DNA of 60,347 bases from Candidatus Poseidoniales archaeon (GTDB lineage Archaea > Thermoplasmatota > Poseidoniia > Poseidoniales > Poseidoniaceae). The position numbers and the translations under genes were made by a program. Under the pieces are notes generated by a model. That model was not told the DNA's origin. It ran no database searches and saw only the letters and a program-made list of their open reading frames with translations. The stretch covers positions 9,691 through 70,037 of the forward strand of contig QQSC01000004.1 of the NCBI GenBank assembly GCA_003602475.1, in the 5' to 3' direction. Below are positions 29,518 through 37,219 of the stretch, piece by piece. How positions within the stretch are numbered: position 1 is the stretch's first letter; each line of letters begins with the position of its first letter.

Positions 29518-30705
29518 TCAAGCCACGCCGTTGGCGCCCACCGTGGCGACTTCCTGGAGGAAGCGTTCGAGTTGAATGCGGGGTTGAGCGGACCGTTGCA
29601 GCCTCATGTCGCAATTCGATAAAGCGTTGAGCAGCAACGCAAGGGTGTCGTCTTGGAAATGAGATCGACCTCGGGTCAGGAAAGCATGAACTCGATCCAC
29701 CACGTCCCTCGCATCAAGCTCATGGGTGCCCATCATGTTGTCCAACGCCCCCATGGCGCCTTTGAGTACACGGCTGTTTTTGTTGCCCTGGCGTTCCCAT
29801 TTCCAATCGTGCACCCGCCCTCGCAGCGCTTCTTCCATCATCAATTGGACATCGCGCAACGAGGTGTTCGCCATGAGGGTCTGAACATGAGAGCGGTCGT
29901 CAAGAAGGTCGCGTTGAGCAAGCAGTTGTGTGATAAAAATGGCCTGACGGAGGTTGCCGTTGGACACGTGTGCAACATCTCCCAACAAACCTCGCGCTGC
30001 CTTGTGGTTCTCTCGATTGAGAATGGCATCAAGGCGTTGCTCAATCATCGTCCTCGAAGGTGCTGGCAGTCGAACGTGCTGAGCCCTGCTTCTCAGCGCT
30101 CCAATGATTCGAGAAGGGGTGTGTGTTGTGAAGATAAAGCGGGCGCTGCGGCTACTTTCTTCCATCATGCGGCGAAGGTAGGATTGACGCGCATGGCCCA
30201 GATGATCAGCGTCTTCGATGACAATGATTCGAGAAACCGGTGCCAAGGCCCCCGGTGAAAGTCCGGTTTCCTCGCCTGCAGGGGCTGGGCTGTCACTTGG
30301 GCTGGCTGAAAGAGATTGGTCAAACGCATCCAAACTTGTCCGACCGGCCAGTGTGTCTTCAGACCCCGAGCCCTCGGGCCGAAGAAAGGCTTCGAACGTT
30401 GCCATGGCGCCTGCGGTTCTTGCCAAATCGCGAGCCTGGAGCACGTGTGTCGTGGATTCCCATGACGGCCCAAGCACCTGACGGCAGAGCAATCGATAAG
30501 CGGCGGTCTTGCCTGAGCCCGCAGGTCCTGAAAGCAAGAGGTGGGGCGGGTTGGCTTGGAGTGAAAGACGAGTCAGGGTCGACACGATGGTTGCATCGGC
30601 CACCAACTCGCTGAACAAAACCGGTCGGTGGGATTCCAACCACATTGCACCCATGACCTGAACATCGGTCAACGGTCTTTCAACCCTGCGAGGAGTGGAG
30701 TTCAC
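29518..30705 (-). CDS. RFC-like clamp-loader AAA+ ATPase (divergent paralogue)
   Basis: WLESHRPVLFSELV, PHLLLSGPAGSGKTAA Walker A, IIVIEDADHL Walker B-like, RFIFTTHTPSRIIGALRSRAQHVRL sensor 1/SRx. Confidence 0.8.
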   Translation of the reverse strand: MNSTPRRVERPLTDVQVMGAMWLESHRPVLFSELVADATIVSTLTRLSLQANPPHLLLSGPAGSGKTAAYRLLCRQVLGPSWESTTHVLQARDLARTAGAMATFEAFLRPEGSGSEDTLAGRTSLDAFDQSLSASPSDSPAPAGEETGLSPGALAPVSRIIVIEDADHLGHARQSYLRRMMEESSRSARFIFTTHTPSRIIGALRSRAQHVRLPAPSRTMIEQRLDAILNRENHKAARGLLGDVAHVSNGNLRQAIFITQLLAQRDLLDDRSHVQTLMANTSLRDVQLMMEEALRGRVHDWKWERQGNKNSRVLKGAMGALDNMMGTHELDARDVVDRVHAFLTRGRSHFQDDTLALLLNALSNCDMRLQRSAQPRIQLERFLQEVATVGANGVA

Positions 30706-30851
30706 TCTGCGTTAAGGCGCTTGGTGCCGTGGCGGCGGAGTTTCATGAAGATGCGAGAACCGCAACCTTTGCAGCTGATGCCGTTGCGTTCTCGGTGGAA
30801 AGATTCGATGCTTCCGCAATCGGCACACTTGTAGTCAACGAGTTCAACCAT
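30702..30851 (-). CDS. rpoP: DNA-directed RNA polymerase subunit P-like (RPB12-like) zinc protein
   Basis: MVELVDYKCADCGSIESFHRERNGISCKGCGSRIFMKLRRHGTKRLNAE: CxxC...CxxCGSRIxxKxR. Confidence 0.85.
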   Translation of the reverse strand: MVELVDYKCADCGSIESFHRERNGISCKGCGSRIFMKLRRHGTKRLNAE

Positions 30852-31170
30852 GGTATTCTCTCCGGTCTTGGCCAAATCGCTCCCCGTTTTGAATGTGTTC
30901 ATCCCGAATGCGCCCCACCATGGCGTCAAAAACGCACGGTGAAATCGCCATTAGTCGGCCTTCGAAGACCAAACTGGCCACCTTCAACATCACCACGGTT
31001 TGTGGGCGATGCAGCGCCGCACACAGGGTCTCAAGCGGCATCTGAAGCTCCACGTTCTCGATGAGGTCGAGGGTTTCCGAGTGCGTCCAATCCTGGATAA
31101 GACGGCGATCAAAAGTGAAGGCCGCCACCAACCAAACCAGGGACCATTCGGATGCGGCTTTCGGCGTCAA
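30844..31170 (-). CDS. possible small hypothetical ORF between the ubiquitin-like repeat gene and rpoP
   Basis: Only the part below 31108 is free of overlap (SETLDLIENVELQMPLETLCAALHRPQTVVMLKVASLVFEGRLMAISPCVFDAMVGRI...); true start unknown. Confidence 0.3.
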   Translation of the reverse strand: MTPKAASEWSLVWLVAAFTFDRRLIQDWTHSETLDLIENVELQMPLETLCAALHRPQTVVMLKVASLVFEGRLMAISPCVFDAMVGRIRDEHIQNGERFGQDRREYHG

Positions 31171-31756
31171 GAGCCATTTCAGCCAATTCAGAGGTGTTCA
31201 CGAGTTGGTCGTTCACGAACACCCAAGTGCCCTTCGCGCCCTCTGCTCGCTCCGTCAGCTCGGCTTGGGTCATGACGACCTCGGAGTGTCCGGTAGCATC
31301 GGCGATTTGAACCACGAATGTTGGGGCCGTGTTGCCTCCGATGAGGCCTGGCATCAAACGAATTCGGCTGTCGGCTTCCAAGGTCATCTCGGCCAAATCA
31401 CTGGTGCTCACCATTTGGTCGTTCACAAACACCCAAGTGCCCTTGGCGGCTTCTGCGCGGTCGGTCAATTCGGCTTGAGTCATGACGACCTCGGAGTGCC
31501 CGGTAGCATCGGCGATGTGAACAACGTATCGAGGGGCGTCTTGGCCGCCCACCAGCCCTGGCATGAGCCTGATTTGGCTGGTTTCATCCAAGTTCATTTC
31601 AGCCAAGTCGTTGGTGCTGACCATTTGGTCGTTCACGAACACCCAGGTGCCTTGGGCGGCTTCCGCCTTGTGGGTGAGTTCTTCTTGGGTCATCTGAACC
31701 ACAGAGTGGCCCGTCGCATCGGCAATTTCAACATTAAACTTCATCGGTTCCTGCAT
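31109..31756 (-). CDS. tandem three-repeat ubiquitin-like (beta-grasp) protein candidate, polyubiquitin-like layout
   Basis: Three 70-aa repeats FNVEIADATGHSVVQMTQEELTHKAEAAQGTWVFVNDQMVSTNDLAEMNLDETSQIRLMPGLVGG(QDAPR/NTAPT), final GG followed by GLHF. Confidence 0.75.
   Translation of the reverse strand: MQEPMKFNVEIADATGHSVVQMTQEELTHKAEAAQGTWVFVNDQMVSTNDLAEMNLDETSQIRLMPGLVGGQDAPRYVVHIADATGHSEVVMTQAELTDRAEAAKGTWVFVNDQMVSTSDLAEMTLEADSRIRLMPGLIGGNTAPTFVVQIADATGHSEVVMTQAELTERAEGAKGTWVFVNDQLVNTSELAEMALDAESRIRMVPGLVGGGLHF
31124..31738 (-). repeat. three tandem ~210-bp in-frame coding repeats
   Basis: Repeat units 31738-31529, 31528-31319 and 31318-31124; long stretches nearly identical at the DNA level (e.g. 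...catttggtcgttcacRaacacccaRgtgcc...). Confidence 0.9.
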
Positions 31757-31790
31757 GGTTTATTCCTCACGAGTCCGTGCTGTTCAAGAG

Positions 31791-31800
31791 GATATAAACA
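31791..31800 (-). promoter_or_regulatory. TATA-like box for the ubiquitin-like repeat gene
   Basis: TGTTTATATC on the minus strand, ~35-45 bp upstream of the ORF start at 31756. Confidence 0.5.
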
Positions 31801-31889
31801 CGCGACATTTGCCGTTCAACCGAACCATCCAAGCGGTTCGCTTGGTTTGGTGTTTCACGAGAAACCGCAACCGTAAGGACGGATAAACT

Positions 31890-33311
31890 CTACAGTTTCA
31901 AATTGGCCTGACGTGCCAAAAGGTGGACTTGCATGCTGTGTTCCAGCATGGCTGCGTTGGCCCAAGCCTGATCGAAATCCGCTCCGACTGCGTACGCTCC
32001 GTTCCCACGGATGACCACGCAACGCATGCCCCCTTGCTTGAGGGCCTCTGCTACCTGGCGGAGGAAGTCTTCGGGATGATCGGGGTCGGGGTCCACAACC
32101 ACGATTTTCCCGATGTGCTGTCGGCCGACGTCATCGATGGGGTTCAGCACGATCAGGTCTTTTTCACAACTGGCAGCGGTCGTGTGAGGCCCGTGCATGT
32201 GAACAACGGCTGCAGGCCCTCCGGTTACCATGGAAACGGAGGCCAGGACAACCTCAAGAGCGTGCCAATCGAACGGAGCACCCCGTGGGGAAGGGGTCCC
32301 CAAATACGCACTGCACAGGCTTCGTTCGTTCATCCGAGGCAAGGGCGTCATGTGACGGCTTGATATCATGACGTTGGGCTGCTCGGGGTGAAGCATGGCC
32401 ACGCTTCCCATGGTGGCTCGAACCAGGTGCTCCCTGTCCAGTTGACGTCCAATACGAACGAAATCTGCAACAACGTGCCCGGGTATGACGATGTTGTCTT
32501 CCACGACGGGGGGCATGGGTGGCTCTTCCATCTGTTCGATGACTTCACTGGCCCCAACCACGGACTGGCGAAGACGAGCGTTTTCCATGTGAAGCCGCTC
32601 CAATTCTGCTTCCTTTTCCGCCAGAAGGGCAAGGGCATCTTCCCCAACCGATGGCTCCGGAGTTGGGGTTGATTCGGTAGAAACGCCGTTCTTCAGCGGT
32701 GGCGCCAACTCGTTATCTGGAGGTGTGATAGAGGGTGCTGGCTCCTCTGTTGTTTCGGCTTGCCCTTCATCTGCATCATCTGAAGGCGTTGAGGAGGGGG
32801 GTTCTTCCGCCGAATCATCGTTGGCCTCAACGGGCGACATCTCTTCCGCAACAGGTTCGGCCACAGGTGCTTCCTGCGGAGGCTCTGGCTTGGGGGGTTG
32901 TTTGTCCTCGTTTCGAGCGTTCTTTGGCGGGCCGGTCGGTGGACCAGAAGGCGGACCAGAAGGCGGGCCGGATGGAGAGGCCTTGGGACCGGGTTCGTCG
33001 GTGTTGCTGGTCGGATCGGTGGGTGGACCAGAAGGCGGGCCGGTCGGTGGACCTGAGGGCGGACCGGACGGTGGGCCGGATGGAGAGGCCTTGGGACCGA
33101 GTTCGCCGGTGCTGCTGGGTGGACCGGTCGGTGGGCCAGCGGGTGGTTGTGACGAGGAGGGGGCAGGTACTTCGGACTCGTCGCTTTGTAGAGATGTCAA
33201 CTGTTCGATACCGCCAAAGGCTCCTCCAAGCATGTTGTCGAGTTGTTCTTGTTGGGCATCCTCACGAGAGCGTTCCGCAGAAGTTTTTGGTTTCGTCATT
33301 TGTTCACCCAT
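31890..33311 (-). CDS. low-complexity GPP-repeat / coiled-coil protein with C-terminal class II aldolase-like domain
   Basis: N-terminal GPPSGPPSGPPTGPP repeats, EKEAELERLHMENARLRQ coiled coil, then GSVAMLHPEQ...VVHMHGPHTTAASCEKDLIVLNP...VVIRGNGAYAVGADFDQAWANAAMLEHS; alternative start 33299 (MTKPK). Confidence 0.75.
   Translation of the reverse strand: MGEQMTKPKTSAERSREDAQQEQLDNMLGGAFGGIEQLTSLQSDESEVPAPSSSQPPAGPPTGPPSSTGELGPKASPSGPPSGPPSGPPTGPPSGPPTDPTSNTDEPGPKASPSGPPSGPPSGPPTGPPKNARNEDKQPPKPEPPQEAPVAEPVAEEMSPVEANDDSAEEPPSSTPSDDADEGQAETTEEPAPSITPPDNELAPPLKNGVSTESTPTPEPSVGEDALALLAEKEAELERLHMENARLRQSVVGASEVIEQMEEPPMPPVVEDNIVIPGHVVADFVRIGRQLDREHLVRATMGSVAMLHPEQPNVMISSRHMTPLPRMNERSLCSAYLGTPSPRGAPFDWHALEVVLASVSMVTGGPAAVVHMHGPHTTAASCEKDLIVLNPIDDVGRQHIGKIVVVDPDPDHPEDFLRQVAEALKQGGMRCVVIRGNGAYAVGADFDQAWANAAMLEHSMQVHLLARQANLKL
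32930..33150 (-). repeat. GC-rich internal coding repeats (Gly-Pro-Pro-Ser/Thr)
   Basis: ggccggatggagaggccttgggaccg occurs twice, ~108 bp apart, flanked by ggtggaccagaaggcgg-type units. Confidence 0.8.
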
Positions 33312-33365
33312 TCCTTCCACACGGCGCGGCTTAAATAGGAATTGCGTCCCCCCAAGCATGAAACT

Positions 33366-33440
33366 GCCCGCTTGGTGTAGAGGTTATCATGCAGGATTGT
33401 CATTCCTGCGACCCGGGTTCAATTCCCGGAGTGGGCGCCA
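33366..33440 (+). tRNA. tRNA-Asp (anticodon GTC), with encoded CCA
   Basis: GCCCGCTTGGTGTAGAGGTTATCATGCAGGATTGTCATTCCTGCGACCCGGGTTCAATTCCCGGAGTGGGCGCCA; loop TTGTCAT. Confidence 0.96.
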
Positions 33441-33441
33441 C

Positions 33442-34296
33442 TCACTCTTCTTCGGTGAACACCTTCGGTGTGTTTGATGGCAGCACCCACCATAAAAACG
33501 GAACATAGAGCAACGCATCGAGGTTTTTCCCGAACTCCACTGCGAAGCTGGATTCAAAGGCGATGAAGGAAGAGGCGTCTTCGCTGCCGGGTTGTGGCAC
33601 CGTTGCTGTCACGTTTTCACGGTTTGCAGGTTCAACCAAGCCAAGATCGTATCCTGAAAACGAGGCTTGGACTTCAACACCCAACCACCGAAGGTGGGTG
33701 CTGGTGTCCGATTGCGTGTGGACAAACGCCGACCCTTCCAATTCGTTCCCCGGTGAATTTTCAGACACCGACCCGCCATCGCTCAGACTCAGAACATAGC
33801 ACGCGGGAAAGGCCACGAACAGTGCCAAGAGTGTGGCGGAAAACATGGTGATTCGCAGTGCGTTGGTGCCTCTTTTTCTCGTTAGGGAGGCGGCTTCTGC
33901 CAGCACCAATCCAATCAAGGTCCACGTCACCAGCCCTCGCCCGAGCGAGAGATAATCCCGTTCCGAAGAGGGGGGTCCGTTTTCTGTTGGGCCCTCTTCA
34001 TCGTCGTCAACTTCGACTTCAGCGGCTGCATCGTTGTCTCGTGACAGCGTGTAGATGAACAGCGACGTTGCACGTTCCACGCTTACGTCGATGGCGGTCC
34101 TGTCCTTGTCAATGGCCACCAGAGAATGGATTTCAGTCGGTGCAGGGCGCCCCTCGGTGTAGACAGCATCCACGCTCGCCACCAGCCAAGCCGAGATGAA
34201 CACGTGAACAGCAAGCAACGCGATGAACACGGTCCGCAGAACGCCCCATCCGAGGCGGGGCGTGGGGCGTGGCAGCACAGCCTGCCCCTCCAGCAC
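33442..34296 (-). CDS. hypothetical membrane protein
   Basis: At least three TM segments; ends 2 bp from the tRNA-Asp CCA. Confidence 0.6.
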   Translation of the reverse strand: MLEGQAVLPRPTPRLGWGVLRTVFIALLAVHVFISAWLVASVDAVYTEGRPAPTEIHSLVAIDKDRTAIDVSVERATSLFIYTLSRDNDAAAEVEVDDDEEGPTENGPPSSERDYLSLGRGLVTWTLIGLVLAEAASLTRKRGTNALRITMFSATLLALFVAFPACYVLSLSDGGSVSENSPGNELEGSAFVHTQSDTSTHLRWLGVEVQASFSGYDLGLVEPANRENVTATVPQPGSEDASSFIAFESSFAVEFGKNLDALLYVPFLWWVLPSNTPKVFTEEE

Positions 34297-34304
34297 GGTC
34301 TATT

Positions 34305-37163
34305 TCATTCGTCGTGTTCTCGACGTGTGTTGAACGCCACAAAGGCAAGACCCAACACGGCCATCATTGAGAGCGGGGAAAGGAAGGGGAGCAATCCGTC
34401 TTCTTCGGCCAACTCTTCAGCCGTTTGTTCGGTGCTGGTCTCATCCTCATCGGTGCTGTCTGTGCCCGGAGTCAAATCAAGATCCGATACGTCGACGCCT
34501 GCTTCAACGAGGGCATCCTCAAGTTGGGTCAAGTCGTGATCTTCAACATCCACAATGTCGGCAAGCGAGTTCGCTTCCACCATCATGACCTGAGCTTCCA
34601 TGGCGGGCACGCCCGTCACGTATCGAATGCTGGCAAAGGTCATCGGCAACTCTTCACTGAAATCTGTTGTAGCAGGGCCGGTGATGAGGTAACCGTTGTC
34701 GTCGTCGTCGTACCCGTACACGGCAACGCCCACGATGGTGGCCTTCTCGTTGCTCCACAGCGGAGCCCACATACCGTCCACATAGGGGAATTCTGGTGTT
34801 TCCGTGTCCTCCTCAAAGGTGGTGAATGTGTCCTCGAGGTTCTCCCCGAACGTTTCAAGAACATTGACCAATCCTGAATCTGCCAACGCCTCGACAATGG
34901 TCTCCAACCGGTCGCTGGGCGTGCCGACGGTTGTGGCGTCATCGCATTGTGTGTTACTCCAGAAGGCCTCCGTTTGGCCATCTTGAACCATGGAGACCTC
35001 CATGCAGTATTCACCCTCTTCAGACAAGTCCATTTCATGGGAAATTGAAGGTGATTCGGTGCCGTCGAAGGCTTGCGTACCTGACCAAATCTCCACGTCT
35101 TGGTTGTTGGTGATGGAGAGATGGAGTGTGGCATCGTCGGTTTGAGCGAAATCATAGGTGTTCGCATTTGCTGTCATGGTCATGCCATCTATGTACATGT
35201 TCCCAAAAGCGTTGGGTCCAGTGTAGGATGTTTTGCAAACCGGCGCTGATGTGTGCATGACGCTGCTTGACATATTATGGGCAAGGCCACTGACTCCCAG
35301 TTCGGTAACAACGGTGGTGTTGGTCAGGCTTGACTCAACGCACAACGTGTTGTCCCCGTAAAGCTGCTCCACTGAATTTGGGAGGGAGAAGTAGAGGTAG
35401 CTGGAGTATCCCGTGTTGTTGCACAACGAGTAATCGTCACACAGGGTGTAGTCGTTCACGTCAGCCAGGACGTTTCCATCCTCGTCCGTGAGGGTGACCT
35501 GGACGGTGTACAGGCCACTGACCCCTTCATCCTCAAATCCGCTGCAATCGCCGACCCCGTCATTCACAGCTTGGTAGTCGATCTCGGTTCCGTCGGCACA
35601 TTCGAAAACAGTGTTGTTAAAAGGTGAATACATCGTTTCATCCCAAACGTTTTCTCCACAGTCGTCGACTCCGTCGTTCACCGAACTCCACGGAACATCT
35701 GTTCCGTCGCCGCAATCAAACCTGTTGGATGTCGATGTTATTTCCTCATGGGGGACAGTTCCGCTGAATGAATAGGAGGGTGTGGTGCTGTAGGTGTTCA
35801 CATTAACGAAGAAGTCTTCTTCATCCGACCCGTCGTTGCAATCCTCGTACCCATCGTTGACATCACTCAACCGGACAAGGTCGCCGTCGTCGCAGGTGAA
35901 CATTGGCGTCGTGTCCCCGTTGTCCATGCTGTTGCCCTCTGCGCTGTTACCAATGCCAAAGAGGTCTTCGAAAACATCGGCCAATGAATCCTCAATGTTG
36001 GCTTCAAGTTCCTCTGCAACGGCTTCGCCAAACGCTCCGGAAGCCTGCGCAAGCACACCGCCCATCATGGCGAACATCATGGGGCTGCCCGGCGGACACG
36101 TGTCGCAAGCGACAACGTTGAGGTTTGTACCGTCACCGAGGTCCACCTGGAGTGGAGTGTCTGAGCGCATCGAAAAGGAGGTGCCATCCAACTCATCTGC
36201 ATCGCCCTGGTAATTACCGGATTCAGCGAGGTTGTCGCTCACTGTGATGTCGAATTCACCGGCGTCGAGTCCAAATTCTTCGGTTGGCAGGCCCGTCAAC
36301 GAGAGTTCGTAATCGGCTGTTCCAGCGAAGGTTCCTGACAACTCTCCGCACAAGTCGTGGATTTCGGCATCTCCTGAACCCTCGATCACAACTTCAACGT
36401 CTTCTGCGTCGTCAACACAGAACATTTGAGTGTGGTCATTTTGTGCAGCTTGTATGTAAATTGGGCTGGGTTGACCCAGGCGCCACTCGGCATCGTCTGA
36501 GGCGATGGAGTAGGTGAAGTCAATGCCCGTGTCAAAGTCGACATTGAGGTCTTCTCCGCCGCCTTCAAGGGAAATGTCAACCCCCAAATCAAGGTCAGCG
36601 CCAACCGTCATGTCAATGTTCATGTCGGCCCCAACAAGTTCGTAAGCATCGTTCAGATACTCAGTGTAGAGGATATCAACGGTCAGGACGTTCTCAGCCG
36701 TGGCCACGACACCCACATCAAACGAGGTTGTGTTGCTGCCAAAAGTGGTTTCCGACCAGTCGGTCATGATGATGGCGTTGGACAAGACACCGTGACGAAG
36801 CGTAACGTTACTGGTTCGACTCCATACTTGCACGTCGGTGCCGTTGAGGTTTTCGACGGTCTGAGCGGAGATGTCTTCGGTTTGGTGGACGTAGACGTTG
36901 GTTGAGCCGGTGGTCAGTTGACCGAGGTCGAGATTAAAGCCAGCATTGTCAGCGTCTTCCATGATTTCAGTAAACAGTTCTTGGACATCGAGTCCGGTGA
37001 CGTTTTGCAGGTCGCTGTCCAAACTGGTCCAGTCGTATTCAACGCCGTAGTAGTATTCCGAGGCTTCGTCCGGGGCAGCCTGAACGGCGGCCAGAGGGGC
37101 CAAGGCGGTCAAGAGCATCAAGACTCCAATCATGCAGGTAGGGGTGCGTCTCACAGTGGACAT
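34305..37163 (-). CDS. large secreted protein with LDL-receptor class A-like modules and C-terminal TM
   Basis: Signal peptide MSTVRRTPTCMIGVLMLLTALAPLAAVQA; FTCDDGDLVRLSDVNDGYEDCNDGSDE, FDCGDGTDVPWSSVNDGVDDCGENVWDE, FECADGTEIDYQAVNDGVGDCSGFEDE; C-terminal LSPLSMMAVLGLAFVAFNTRREHDE. Confidence 0.8.
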   Translation of the reverse strand: MSTVRRTPTCMIGVLMLLTALAPLAAVQAAPDEASEYYYGVEYDWTSLDSDLQNVTGLDVQELFTEIMEDADNAGFNLDLGQLTTGSTNVYVHQTEDISAQTVENLNGTDVQVWSRTSNVTLRHGVLSNAIIMTDWSETTFGSNTTSFDVGVVATAENVLTVDILYTEYLNDAYELVGADMNIDMTVGADLDLGVDISLEGGGEDLNVDFDTGIDFTYSIASDDAEWRLGQPSPIYIQAAQNDHTQMFCVDDAEDVEVVIEGSGDAEIHDLCGELSGTFAGTADYELSLTGLPTEEFGLDAGEFDITVSDNLAESGNYQGDADELDGTSFSMRSDTPLQVDLGDGTNLNVVACDTCPPGSPMMFAMMGGVLAQASGAFGEAVAEELEANIEDSLADVFEDLFGIGNSAEGNSMDNGDTTPMFTCDDGDLVRLSDVNDGYEDCNDGSDEEDFFVNVNTYSTTPSYSFSGTVPHEEITSTSNRFDCGDGTDVPWSSVNDGVDDCGENVWDETMYSPFNNTVFECADGTEIDYQAVNDGVGDCSGFEDEGVSGLYTVQVTLTDEDGNVLADVNDYTLCDDYSLCNNTGYSSYLYFSLPNSVEQLYGDNTLCVESSLTNTTVVTELGVSGLAHNMSSSVMHTSAPVCKTSYTGPNAFGNMYIDGMTMTANANTYDFAQTDDATLHLSITNNQDVEIWSGTQAFDGTESPSISHEMDLSEEGEYCMEVSMVQDGQTEAFWSNTQCDDATTVGTPSDRLETIVEALADSGLVNVLETFGENLEDTFTTFEEDTETPEFPYVDGMWAPLWSNEKATIVGVAVYGYDDDDNGYLITGPATTDFSEELPMTFASIRYVTGVPAMEAQVMMVEANSLADIVDVEDHDLTQLEDALVEAGVDVSDLDLTPGTDSTDEDETSTEQTAEELAEEDGLLPFLSPLSMMAVLGLAFVAFNTRREHDE

Positions 37164-37219
37164 CACTGTTAACCTCGGACGAGGCTGTAATAAGTCTATG
37201 GGCGGCAGGAAAAAAAACC

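Noticed and set aside
31124-31738. CRISPR-like tandem repeat array
   Set aside because: Repeats are contiguous, 210 bp and in-frame coding, with no spacers
31061-31876. 271-aa + strand ORF opposite the ubiquitin-like repeats
   Set aside because: Its repeats (LVVHEHPSALGGF...) are the mirror of the real repeats; the minus frame gives the foldable, GG-terminated units and has a TATA-like box
32725-33477. Long + strand ORF (250 aa, Gly-rich GGPEGGPVGG) opposite the GPP-repeat gene
   Set aside because: Mirror of the GPP codon repeats on the minus strand; it crosses the tRNA-Asp gene
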